From Tetrahymena elliotti 4EA (lineage: Eukaryota; Ciliophora; Oligohymenophorea; Hymenostomatida; Tetrahymenidae), in the NCBI GenBank assembly GCA_000231825.2, contig AFXF02001845.1:35949-99948 (forward strand): DNA of 64,000 bases. Reading direction: 5' to 3'. Position 1 is the stretch's first letter; every line of letters begins with the position of its first letter. Shown here one piece after another: positions 1-11,853 of the stretch. Below the pieces are notes generated by a model, which made no database searches, was not told the DNA's origin, and worked only from the letters and a program-made list of their open reading frames with translations. Position numbers and translations under genes: made by a program.

Positions 1-916
1 TACTTTCCAAATTAAATTTACCAAATGAATAGAATGATTCATATTAATTTATTTAGTTTCATAGGTATTTTTTACTTATTTTTAAAATTTGTATCAGTTT
101 TACTTGTTTCTTATGAAAAATTTGTAAATCTATTTTCTAAAAATTATACTCATAAACTAATTAAAATATTTAAAGTTTTTGAAGCTATTTCTCTTTGAAT
201 TTATTTAATCAAAATGACAAAAGAGTGTAGAAGACTTTCTACTCATATCAATAAATAAACAAGTCAGTCTTCTTTTGAATTGTTAGAACTTTTTAAAATC
301 ATCTAAAAAGATCTATCACCTTAAATTTAAATCATCAAAGAATGAACTTTATTCATTCTCAACTAAATTAAAAAAAATAAACTTAAAATCTACATTAAAA
401 TTAATTGGATTGAATAAACAATAGGATGAAGCTAACTAATTCTTTCATCTCACCAAATTGCTTCCAATCTAACATTTATTTATTTCAAATATTAAGTTTA
501 TTTTACAAATTTAATTTTCTTTAAAATTTGTATAATTTATTTTAAAATAATCATTTCAAATGTTTTAGGGATTAGATATCTATCATAAATTTATTATTCC
601 TCCATAAATTAAGATATTTATACAATAAATAAGATATGGATATTATTGTTAATTTTGTTAATTTTTAAAAAATAAATTAAAATTTCTTAGACTAGACTTG
701 ATTATTTATCAATTTTTATTAACATTGAATTTTACAAAAATAGTTGATAATAACTTTCATTTTTCAAAAATAACTTTTAAAAATTTTAAGAGTTTCCATA
801 ATTTAACTCAGCTTATAATTTTAAAAAATAAACATAAAAAATACATTAAAATTAGTTAGATTTGATGTTTTATTAATTAGCAATAAGATTAAGTATTATT
901 TATTTAATTATAAATT
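1..916. other. AT-rich spacer with a degenerate direct repeat
   Basis: I see no gene here. The segment at about 380-500 resembles the segment at about 818-955, which runs into the 3' end of the downstream IFT22 gene. Both contain a run similar to aaaaaataaac, then acattaaaattag/aattgga, and later aaattg followed by ttccaa. The first copy therefore looks like a decayed duplicate of the IFT22 3' flank. The rest is A/T homopolymer-rich sequence with stops in all frames under the ciliate code. Confidence 0.5.
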
Positions 917-1815
917 TCATTTCATAAAATTGTTTTCCAATTAATCTTCATTTTCATATATTTGGTTCATTACATTAGTGAAAAGTTTTTCGAAAGCTGG
1001 GAAAATAGTTTCGTGTCCTTCTTCTATTGATGTGTTGAAAACAGAAACTGCTGGACAACATTTAACTTATTAAATAATTTTAAAATATTTAATTAAATAA
1101 AATAGATTAATTTTAAATAAAATGCTACTTTATCTCTATTTATTCTTTTAAACAGGTTTTCCTGAAACTTAATGGGCAAATGCTTTTTGATAGTAAAAAT
1201 ATATTAAATGAAGCAAAGGCAAATTATTAGCTAGTGTATTTATTACCCATTAACAAATTAGGAGGCATTTTTGATTTATTTGCAAAATTATTAAACCAAC
1301 CTTCAATTTCTTATTCATGTCTAGGATTCTCTGCATTATATATCATTAAGCAACCATGGGCATTCTTTTAGATTGCAGGCCATGCTGTTTCATATCTATT
1401 TTTAAATTAATTTGCTCAAAATATGCTGAATTCATTAGTGAATCAATTAACATAGAAAAGTACAATTTTCAAATTTTATGATTTAAAATATAATTTGCTC
1501 AAAAATAATTTTCATCATTTTACCTAGGATCTCCTGAAACTGTTGAATAAATAATAAGTAAATTTAAATTTCATCAAACATTATATTTAAATGATTTATA
1601 CCATCCCAAAGTTAGATTGTAGCCATTTCTTATCCAGGTCTTTTGCGATTTACTGGTGCTTCTCTACTAAATTCAACTATTCTTAAAGCTGCAGTAGGTC
1701 TATAATCTTTTGAAATTCCATCTAAACGATTTGCTAAATAATTTGAGATTGCTGTTTTTCCACTTTAAGAAGGACCAATAATAATAATCTTTACAACTCT
1801 TTACTTATCTGTCAT
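917..1815 (-). CDS. IFT22: IFT22/RABL5-like small GTPase of intraflagellar transport
   Basis: Five exons: 1815-1602, 1539-1524, 1395-1247, 1182-1129, 1065-917, giving 193 aa, with all splice phases consistent. Seen: a P-loop GPSQSGKT at residues 14-21 after a hydrophobic beta strand, then a YRPT switch-I region, LWDVSGDPR (switch II, built across a 16-nt exon), the strand HGCLMIYNAE, and a C-terminal AFEKLF helix. The NKxD guanine-specificity motif is absent; in its place is LLMAFAHQVSG. That is typical of RABL5/IFT22, whose vertebrate members read LIAHHKPGSG at this point. Family knowledge: IFT22 is a subunit of the IFT-B core, moving cargo along cilia, which suits a ciliate. The length matches the family (about 185 aa). 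Start chosen at the first ATG in frame before the P-loop. Ordinary Rab proteins are less likely because NKxD and C-terminal prenylation cysteines are lacking. Confidence 0.85.
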
Positions 1816-2646
1816 TTTTATATTCACTTTATTAATTTATAAATCAAAAATTTCTATTGAAAGAAAGTGTTTCAAAATTTTTCTATTAATTTATTATTTA
1901 AAATTTTTTTGAAAATTTACAAATCAATTAAAAATAAACAAAAAGGTTAGGAAAGATATCATCACTCAATTAAATATTATAAATGAATATCGTTCAATCT
2001 TATAAATTGATTTAGTTTGAAATTGAATATTAATCTCCTAATTGTTTATTAAATAAAATGTTTTCTTATTTTTTTTTTGCTTTATTCTAAAAAAATATTA
2101 AAATTTAATCAAATAAACTGTTTAGCTTTCAGTTCATATTTCTATTATTTTACTTTGATTAAAAAAAAAACTATCAATTAAAATATTTAAAAATTTGATT
2201 TTGATGCTACTGTTATTACCTTTTAATCCTTAAAATTTTATTTTTTTAAGAGATATTGATATTAATAGAATTAAAGAAACTTATTGGATGCTTAATATTT
2301 TTTTTACATAAAAGTAATATTTTTGTTTTTTTTATATTCATTAGATGCAAAATACTAAAAACTAAAATATTTAAAAATTTGATTTGAATGATTTTGTTAT
2401 TAGTCTGATATCACCACTCACTGATTTTTATTTTTGATAATTTAAAAAATATTGATATTTAATAGAATGAATTGCTGTAACTAAATTAGTTTAACATCCA
2501 TAATATTAAATCTATTCCGAATTTTTACTTTTAATGATTTAAGAAATACCTAATATTTAACAGAATTAATGTGACTACATTTAATAATTATATAATAATA
2601 TTTTACAAATAAATAATAATTGATTGATATTAAATATCCTTAATAT
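1816..2646. repeat. Spacer with three decayed tandem units
   Basis: No gene. The same word, aaaatatttaaaaatttgat, starts at about 2180 and again at about 2364. The phrase atattgatatt(t)aatagaat occurs near 2253 and 2448, with a weaker third version near 2548. These suggest an approximately 185-195 bp unit repeated two to three times between IFT22 and the next gene. Confidence 0.45.
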
Positions 2647-5178
2647 TCAATTGAGGAAGTGTTATCTACAATAACTCTCTTCAGCTTTATTTAATAAAAA
2701 TGCTTAGTATCTTTTTTCTTCAAATTCTTTTCTTGTTTTACCATAAGTAACAAATTAATCAAAATATTTTTCAAAGTATTTCTTTCCCTGATACCCATAA
2801 TAATGCAGACCTAGTATTTTATCGTTATCTTTTTTATCACAAACAAGCATTACATATGTATTATTACTCTCAAAATTAATTATATCTCTGTATTCATCAT
2901 AAACACATTAAATGATTTCTCTAACCTTCAAATATAATTTCTTTTTATATTCTTTGCTTACTTTTCTCAACTAAGAAAGGTGCTAGTTCAATAAAGATGC
3001 AGCATGATGCTCAAAAATAGATGTTTTTTCTACTATGGCTTGCTCAAGATTTCTAGCTCTCTTGACTGCATCTATTGTAGAATCTCTAACCTAATCAAGA
3101 AACAAATCTTCGCTAACAGCATTCTTTTCCCATAGTCTATATTTATTCTTCTTATTCTTGATTTTAGATAAGTCTTCCTTTTTACTGTTGATCACTTTTG
3201 ATCTTTAACCAGCCTATGTTCTTTTATAAAGTTTACTGTAGTTATCAGAGTACTGGCTGGTGTTATTGCTATTTGTTTTATCCTAACTCTAACTTCTATT
3301 TAAATCTCTATTTCCTTCTTATTCTTCTTCCTCTTCTGCAATTGATTCACCAAAATGTGTTTTTTCATAATCCCCTAACACAGACAAATAAAAAATTAAA
3401 TGTAAAAAGCATAAATAATTCAAAAAATCAAATGAAATTAATTTTTTTACTTAAGAAATTAGATTTGGAAAAGTCATATGAGTCTTTAATTTAAGACTTA
3501 ACATCTTACTTGTTGTAGGTTGTAGTTGTTAATACTTTAGATTTTAAGTTGCTACTGGCAATTTAAGAATTATTTAGAACTCTCGATTTGTTTTGTTAAT
3601 TGAACACAACTGATTTTTAATTAGAATTTGCTGTTAATTTGCTCTACTAATGATGATCTTCAATTTTAGATTTTTATTGTGAGGTAACTGATAGACTGTC
3701 TTTATTTTGCTTTTATTATGAAGTATTTGATTTATTACTGTAGAACATATCATCATAATTTTCTTCTTCTTCATCATCTTCTATATCCTGTAGTGTGTCA
3801 ATCTTCATTTCTATTTTATCATCTTCTCCTTACTGTTATGTAGCCATCTCTGACTGCTTTTTCTTGATTGAATATTCATCGTAAGAGTACATATAATATA
3901 CAATTTCTTTAGACCTATCAAATTAATATTTTATGAGAGCTTATTTGTAAAAGAGCCCTAACTTCAGATAGTTACTCTTTCTATTGAATATATTATTAGC
4001 ATATGAAACCATGTAATCATATTCATGTATCTTTTAATATCTAGCTTCCCAAAGCATATTTTTATCATCAAATATTTCTTCATTTGATTGTACATCATCT
4101 TCATCATCTTTAAGAATGTTTGAGTTCACATTATTTATTGTCCTCTACCATATATAAGAAGGTATTTTGCCTTGTGATTTGGATAGATTAAAATTATCAA
4201 TATATATTGTATTGTCACCAAAAATATCCTTCATCTTTAAGTCTTCTTTGAAATCTTTTCCAAACAAATTTTAATGCTATTTGTTTATTTTTTCAAATTT
4301 ATAAAGAGTTTCAAATCTATTTTCATCTGTTATTTTATCATATCTCAACCCTGATAGCTTTTATCCATAAGCTTAATTGCCTTTTCTATTATTTTTTGGT
4401 GATATTTGTTATTAAAATTAGCTATAATCTAAGGATCCCTCACTTTAACTCTCATCATCTTCGTAATCATCACTGCGACCATCGTCATCTTCATCATATT
4501 CATCTGATTGAAAAATATCATGATCATTTTGTATTTTTTTAGCCTTATTACCATATTCATTTGATGCTTTGAAATAATCAATTGATTCATCTTCAACTAA
4601 CTTATCAGTAATATGCATTCCTCCTTCATTCTAAAGTTTAAACAAATTAATTAATGATTTCTTAGTTTATTAAATGAATGAATACTTACTTTGCTTTTGC
4701 TGATCATTTAAGCTAGAATTTTAGTAGAGAATTTAGGAGTTTCATCCAAATTATCTTTTATTGAGATTTGGCTGCTTTTATTAGATTAAATTTTCTATTC
4801 AGCTTTTGTTGAATGTTGATTTTAGTTATTTCTTTCATATTGAAACTGATTTCGATACTAATTATAATATGGATCTGGATTTTAATTTTGCTAAAATTAA
4901 TTTTAATTCTAAATCTTTGCTTCTAAAGGATGCCATGAAACAACATTATTTGTAGGGTAGAAAACTTTTTATGAATGCTAAATAGGAGGAGGTAATTAGA
5001 CTTAATGATTTACATTGTTATAAACTATCCTTTATGTATGAGGGAAAGGATTATGTAATTGATTTTAATAAGGACTTAAAGGATAGCTACTTTATTAATA
5101 AATTGGGTTAACATAAGGTGGAGGTTACTAATAGCTTCCTAAATATTAGCTATATGTAGGAACGCTTTGGTATTGCAT
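2647..5178 (-). CDS. Unknown acidic protein with Q/P/Y-rich N terminus
   Basis: Three exons: 5178-4690, 4630-3451, 3374-2647 (introns 4689-4631 and 3450-3375), giving 798 aa. I do not recognise the family. Residues 1 to about 120 are rich in Gln, Pro, Tyr and Asn, with repeated PPPY/PPP clusters, resembling a prion-like or adhesive low-complexity domain. The middle carries several Asp/Glu runs (EDDDG, EDDE, DDEDD) and many glutamines encoded by TAA/TAG. The C-terminal 170 residues look folded: a basic start, a helical stretch, and the ending with GLHYYGYQGKKYFEKYFD. The GLHYYG element faintly recalls the interface domain of pyridine-nucleotide disulfide reductases, but no FAD or NAD motifs exist, so I do not claim that. 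Stop is TGA at 2649-2647. The gene is divergent from its right neighbour. Confidence 0.7.
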
Positions 5179-5760
5179 TACTAAAATAATAAATAAGTAA
5201 GCAAATAAATGTTATGAAAGTATTTAAAATTTATTAATTTATTATTTATTTTCCAGTGGATTTGTTAATAAAAACTTTTGATTGCTTCTAGCTAGTTGTT
5301 AAATAAAAAAATATTTAAACTCAAATAAATATAAAGTGTTTCATCAATCATTTTAGATTTTTAATGAAAAAATTTATAAATAATAAAACAGATATTAATA
5401 TGACAAAACATGCAAAATATTACTAAAGATTTTCTTTAAATTTCATTCATTTTTTAAAAAAATATAATTAAAACTCAACATTTTTTTAATTTTATATTTC
5501 TTTTTGAGTAAAATAAAACAATTTACCAGCATAACCTATGAAATTTAAGATCAGTATTAAATTTAATAGATGTATTAGTCTATGGGAAATGTTATAAAGT
5601 ATAGATAGATTCTATTATAGTTTTTGAATTTATTTAAGTTACTTATCATGAATTAATTTATTTATTGAATGAGTGAGTGAAAGTTTAAGATATAAATTTT
5701 TTAATAAAATTAATTAAATTTAATAAATAATAATATTTGATAGAAGGCTCTTTTGAAAAA
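5179..5760. promoter_or_regulatory. Divergent intergenic region (shared upstream DNA)
   Basis: This 582-bp spacer separates the start codons of a minus-strand gene and a plus-strand gene, so it must hold both promoters. It is A/T only with long A and T runs. I cannot point to a defined element. Confidence 0.3.
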
Positions 5761-6492
5761 ATGAAGACAATTGTTTAAATGATTGGTATTTTTGGTTTAT
5801 TCCAATTTGGATTATACCAATATAATAAGCATCATAAAAAAGTTAAAGTAGAGAAAGTTTTACTCAAAAAAAGATAAATTTTGTATAGAAGCTATTAAGG
5901 AAAATTTTAAAGATCAACCTAAATATTTTAAAAACTTTTATAAGAATGCTCTCCTTTCATTAAGATTAATAATTAGATAAATGTTATTTATGATGATCCT
6001 TAAATAACTTAAGACCCAGATTAATAGCTTTATATTGTAGGAATAGAACTTGATGATGAAAAATAGCAATCGCTTGCCAAAAAAATAACAGAAACATTTA
6101 AAGAATATAGTTTAGCTGAAATACCGGAGGCCAACTATTTAATCTGTGATGAAGAAGCAGAAGATATAACAGAACCTTCATTTGATGAATATGTAACAGA
6201 TGTAATGATTCAGGCCTTAAAATCAATCATATCTTCAGATAATTTAGATCCTAAAGGATAATATATCGAAAAACAATTATATGATGATTCAGGTAAATTT
6301 AAAGAAGTAGAAATAAGTTATCCAGTTGAATTCAGATTAGAAAAATATATGAATCACTCATTAATAGTTGAAAAAATTAGAAAACAAGAAGAAGAGAGAA
6401 AAAAGAAAGAAGAAGAATAGAGGAAACTATAATAGTAACAGTAATTGTAATAGTAATAGTAAATAGCAAAATAACAAAAAGGCAAAAAATGA
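5761..6492 (+). CDS. TEX264-like membrane protein with GyrI-like domain
   Basis: Intronless, 243 aa. Residues 1-20 form a short hydrophobic N-terminal anchor followed by HHKK, as in a signal anchor with the bulk in the cytosol. The core aligns with vertebrate TEX264: YRSYQGKFQRSTQIFQKL matches that family's YKFHMGLYGE...FTES start; the strand NVIYDDPQ matches its VYYDNP; YIVGIEL follows; then ANYLICDEE and a PVEFR strand close the GyrI-like fold. Family knowledge: TEX264 is an ER-phagy receptor and a partner of p97/VCP. The ciliate version ends in a charged KKKEEE helix and a run of glutamines (mostly TAA/TAG codons) instead of the long acidic tail with an LC3-interacting motif. I see no clear LIR, so the autophagy role is inference. 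Start: the only ATG before the hydrophobic segment. Confidence 0.65.
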
Positions 6493-7556
6493 TTTTGAGT
6501 TTTTAATCTAATTTTAGAAAGAAATAAGCCTGATTACAAATTTGTTTTTATTTATTAAAACTCTTTATTCTATTAACCATTCGCTTTACATACTCTAAAA
6601 TTATTAAATTTTATTTACTCAAAATAATCTTCTATTCAAAAAATAATGTTGATCTCTTTATTTCCTACAATCTCTAATAATCTAAAACCGAATAGTAATA
6701 ATTTATTCTTTCATCAGATTTTATTTTTTGTTGTTTCAAAAAACAAATAATGAGAATTTTTTAGAAAAAATAAAAGAAATTATTTTATTTATAAATTGAT
6801 AAATTCCAATTGATCTTGATTATATTCAAATTTATTTTAAATATTTAGTTTTTAAAAAAAATCAATATATAGGATTATGATAAGATGGTTATTCTTTTAA
6901 ATTTGTTATTAAAATGTTTATTTATTTTTTGAGAACAGAAAATAATTATTGAAATTGAAAAATTTTATCAAATTAAAAATATTTAAATTCAGGATGGGAA
7001 TTATTTTTTTTAAAATTTTTGATTTTTTGACTTGACTGATTTTTCAGAATAATATTCATAATTATTGTAAAAAGGAATTGATTCAATTCTAAATATTTAT
7101 TAAAAATTTTTGAGAATCAATCAGTTATATTTTTAAAAAATGACAATTAATAATTAAGCTGAAAAGTTAATATTTTTTGGAATAAGAGATAGATTTAAAA
7201 ACATTTTTTGTTTATTTTTTGAAATGAATTAAGTTGATTTTCCAAATTCTAATTTTTATAATTTAAAAATTTTTTTGTTTTTGTTTGAAATTATTATCAT
7301 TTTTGAATTATAGATTGATAAATAATCTATCTTATAATGCTATTATTACAAATTAAAAAATTCTGTTAATCTTTAATCTAATTTTTGTTTTTGAAAATCT
7401 AATGATCAATCAATTATCAAAGAAACAAACAAAAAAACAAATAATTGATTTCATCTGTTTAATATCTTTCAAAATTTTGATATACATTCTTAAATTAAAT
7501 ATACAAATCAATTAAACAGCTAAATCATTTAACATTGATAATATATATATTCAAAT
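6493..7556. other. AT-rich spacer, no gene seen
   Basis: About 1.06 kb between two plus-strand genes. It has many TGA stops in all frames and frequent T-run/A-run alternation. No coding or RNA feature supported. Confidence 0.5.
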
Positions 7557-10500
7557 ATGAAATAGCTACAATTTGATAATAATTTTAAATCTGTAAATGG
7601 AATTAATTTAATGAAGGAGCTTGAAAATGCTCCTTAAAAACATTATGGAAATACATAGTAATAAGGTATGCAGTAAAGTAATGACTTAGATTATAGAAGC
7701 AGGAGAAACATCACAAAAATAGCTTAAATCCTACATTAGTAAAACTATTAATAGGTTGACCAAATTTCAAAATTGCAGTAAAATAAATAGTAGTAGTAAT
7801 CAGTTGAGAGGCTTATTGCTTAAAATTAGGACCTAAATTCTTCAAATAATCAAAGCAAAAATACCAGTTCAGTTTTACTTATTCCTGCAATTAGAGATCT
7901 AAATCAAGAGAGAATACTTTAGAGATTAAAATCAAGGACTATTCATTCAGAGTAGTCATCACCAAAAATGGAAAAGAATACACCTTCAAATATCAATAGT
8001 GAGTTTAGTAGTTATTAATGCAATTTTCCCAAAGATTTTTCACCTAAAGTAACTGAATAGAATACGAGTTCAAATAGTATTGGATTTAACTAGTTGAGCA
8101 ATCTTGTTTACAATTAATGCTCTGTAGCCAGGTCTTAAAGCAGGGAAAAGGAATTAATTTAATCTACCAATTTAAATAGCTTAGAATCTGAGTGGTCTAA
8201 GATAAAAAAAGAGCATAATTTTGATAACAGGAGTTAGTCTCCATTCAGGTTTCATAGTCCTGTCCTGTAAGGATAACAAACTGGTTCTAATTAACTATCA
8301 TATTCAAATATAGGTAACGAGTCAAAAATTTCAAATAGCTCAAATAACGGAGCTTCATCTCTTTCTAGATAATTTGCAGATTACTAAATAAGCTAAAAAA
8401 ATGAGTGGTGCAGTAGCTTAGAAAGATCGTAAAAATATTTTTTAAAATGGAATTTAAATATTATAAAAAAATTTAATTGATTTAATTATTTTTGACATGT
8501 TTTTACATATAAATAAGTGCTGATTCTACAAAGAAAACCTTCGAAAATAATAGCAGTTCTAATGCAGTGTCTCAAAAAATCCATAAAAATGCATTTGCTG
8601 GAGAATATAAATCCAAGCAGAAAACACTTATCAAGAAGTCAGTGCCTTTATCAAAAATTAATTTAGAATTGGTTAAGCAAGAGTAGCTTTCAGGTAGATA
8701 GCTCACAGCTGGTAGAAAGACTCCTAAGAGTTCTTCTTCATAGCAAAATTAAAAATGCTCATAAATAATAATTTCTTAAATGACTCCTACTAACAATTAA
8801 TTTGTCTAAAGCTCTAATTCTTTATCAAATCGCTAACACAGAAGCAGCTAAGACAACAAAGATGAGTCTCATTTTTAAACTATTCTAGATAAATATTAAA
8901 ATGTTCATAAAAGACAACAAGTATAGTTGTAATAGCAACAATAGAATCTTAACATGAGTAACTTGAGCAATAACTCTTCTAATAGTTTTCAACCAACTAA
9001 CTATCAATGCATCTCAACTCAACCTTTAAATTATGGATAAAATAATCTTCAAGAAGTTAATAATATATCAAGTTTTGATACATCTAGTTGTTCAGGTGTT
9101 GAAAATAAAAGAAATTCAATTTATGATTCACGTTAATCTTTTAATTTCAAACTATAAAAAGAGGATTCTTCAGGAAGTAATGGGACTTAAGCTTAAACAG
9201 CTTCATAACAAATATATAACTTTTCATCTAAAATTATTAATCCAAGCAACTACTACACTTCTCCTAACTTTAATTAAAACCTTTCATCTACTTAGCTTAA
9301 TCAAAACAGTTTAAAAATTTAAAATAATAACTTAACACCACAATAAATCTAACCTTCACTTTCTTGGAATCTTTAAAGTCATTAAAATATCTAAGCTAAC
9401 CCTATAGGTAGTTAGTTGGTGTTAGCATAGTAACAGAGTGGCAAAAGCGAAAGATAAATTACTATCTAATCTACACAATAAAGTGAGAATTAACTCCAAA
9501 AGAATTCTTAATCAAGCTCAAAAATCCATAATTAAATAAAAATAATGTCCCCTAAATAAAACGATTTAAAAACTATTTCCTAAAGAAATAATTTAAATAA
9601 GTAGGGCTCAAGTGAAAACATTTCATCTTGTTAGCATTTGTCTTCTTCTTAGATTTCAGTTGAATAGAATTAAGTAATGAATAGTGTTCCTAAAGGAGGA
9701 ATAGATGATGTAGAATTAACCACTTCTAAGTGTTATGGTAAAAGTGTTGCTACAAATCAACAAGAAAGAGATGTTAAATAGATCATCATGAATAAAATTC
9801 ATAAAATGAATGTGGCTAAGATATGCTTAAAAGATGAAGATTTAGGATCAATGAGCTATAATAATTGTAATAATAACAGTGACAGCTCATATAATAATTT
9901 TTAAAATATCAATAATGAAAAAAATGAATCTGACATAATGAGATGCTAGTAATAAAGCAATTTAATTTCATATAGCCCTATTTCTTCTGCTAATTATGAG
10001 CGTCATCAAATACTAAATAGCTCTCCTTGTCAATAAAGCAATTTATCATCATCAGCTTGTAACTTGCAAGTTAACAAACCTGTAAGCTTGATGCCTATGG
10101 TAAAATATCAGCCATAGTCTGAAAGTAAAAAAATTTAAGGAAAAGCAGTAAACTCAAACACAACTTCACCAGATAAGCATGAAAACATCTCCAAGGTAGA
10201 AATTAATAAATAAAAATTATATTACTAGAATTTAATTTACAAATTTAAATAAAAATAGGTAGGAGGAATAGAATATAAACTTAAGTAGATTGGTTCTCAA
10301 AATTAGCAATAGGTTTAGCAAAATCATTAGAGCTACATTTTATAAAATAGTCAAAATACAAATAACATAAATCCAAATCAGTATTAAATTTAGCAACCCA
10401 CATCAAGTTAATAGCAGATATAAATATTGACAAACAATAATTTCTAAGAGCCAATTAAAAATAAAAACATAGTAAATCAATAAAATTAAAACACCAACTT

Positions 10501-11547
10501 ACAGACAAGTAGTAAATACTAAATTAACTTAGCTTAGATTTTGTAAAGCGACAACAATAAATTGAAAGAATCTAATACATTTAACTAAGAAAACCTTGAT
10601 AAAAAAAATCAAGCCAATAACTAGTCTTAATTTCATGTTTTCTCTTCAAATTCAAATAACTCTGCTTCTTAATTAGTGAACCAACAATAATATTCTTCCT
10701 AACAGTCTTACTATCAAAGAATGTATCTAATTTTTCTTTTATTAAATAAAATATTTTATTATTTTTTTAAATTAGAAATCCTTTGCAGGTGAGTACTAAT
10801 ATAAATAGAATAATTTCGTAAAAGGCATCAGAATAACATAAAATCACATAAATTAAGTCCACATAAAATGTTGATTAGTTCAATTACTATTCTAAACCTA
10901 TCTCTCAGTAGACAATTGGAAACAAAAATTTTATTTTATAACCTTAAATTGAATCTAAGAATGGAATAGTTCTTAAAAATTAACAATAGTAATAATAAAC
11001 TATATAACACTAACATCAATAAACAGCTTAAATAGGAGTTCCAGTAGATCGTGCTTTTTTGAGGTCAAATTCCAGTGAAGGTTAGTTTTAATTAGGCTAG
11101 TTATAAAATACTCAAGGATAATAATAAAAGTAACAGAATTAGGATATTGAAAATAACTGTAAGAGTGAAATAATTAAGAATGGAATTTTAAAAATTGAGT
11201 ACCCAAATCAACACGCAAACAATATAATATCATATTAAAATAATATATGCCTATCTTATAAATAAAATACTTCTACTAACAATACAAATAACTAATATAA
11301 TACAGCAGAGAAAGATAGTAATATTTTCATGCCCCACTAAAATCAAGAAAAATAAATTCAATATATAAATAAATAATACAATAATAACGATTAGAATTCA
11401 TATGCTTCTAACTAAAATGTTAAATATTAATAGGAATAGTAATAACAACAACAACTACCAGCAAAAAGGTCTTTTATCAGTAACTAAGCATAAAATAACC
11501 ACGATATTCCAAAAATAAAGAAAACCAGCTCATTTTTCGCTCATTGA
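7557..11547 (+). CDS. Large Ser/Asn/Gln-rich protein, function unknown
   Basis: Three exons: 7557-8428, 8518-10722, 10776-11547, giving 1282 aa, phases consistent. Composition is dominated by Ser, Asn, Gln and Lys; most Gln codons are TAA/TAG. There is no hydrophobic segment and no domain I recognise. Many basic-Ser clusters (RSRR, SKSR, KSSS types) look like phosphorylation sites. One less biased stretch lies around positions 9770-9860 (residues around 700-740), reading KQIIMNKIHKMNVAKICLKD. The last residues are KIKKTSSFFAH before TGA. Single reading frame across 4 kb, with two short introns of 89 and 53 nt, supports a genuine gene. It could be an intrinsically disordered scaffold or signalling substrate; I do not assign a role. 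Confidence 0.7.
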
Positions 11548-11853
11548 GAAATGAATTAGGAGTGAATAAAATGTATGTTTATATCTGCATAAATGTTTTT
11601 TTAGTATTTAGCTGTAATAATAATAGATTATTAGTGATTTGTTTAGATTAATTATTTTTATTTTTAAATAGAAGTATTCTTTTTTTTTAATTGAAGTTAA
11701 TTAATTTGAAATTTATTTCTTTTTAACTTTTAATTATAAAATACCTCTCTATGCTTATAATTTATGTAAGTTTAATTGTTAAAAATCTAACAAAGTAGAG
11801 GTATTTGACAGTATTCTTTTATTATAAACAAAAACTTCATTTAATATTTGCAA
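11548..11853. other. Spacer with a 10-bp inverted repeat
   Basis: The 306-bp spacer contains AAATACCTCT at 11739-11748 and its exact complement AGAGGTATTT at 11797-11806, separated by 48 nt. It could fold as a stem-loop in the 3' region of the preceding gene, or be chance in such AT-rich DNA. Otherwise no feature. Confidence 0.35.

Noticed and set aside
2730..2900. Pyridine-nucleotide disulfide reductase domain (GLHYYG resembles GxHxxG)
   Set aside because: No CxxxxC redox motif and no FAD/NAD Rossmann motifs elsewhere in the protein.
3198..3494. 98-aa plus-strand ORF
   Set aside because: It is the antisense of the acidic-protein exons and includes one of its introns; composition is F/L/Y-rich as expected for a shadow of D/E/Q/N-rich coding.
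9033..9314. 93-aa plus-strand ORF in standard code
   Set aside because: Out of frame inside the large Ser/Asn/Gln-rich gene, whose own frame is open for 4 kb with TAA/TAG as Gln.
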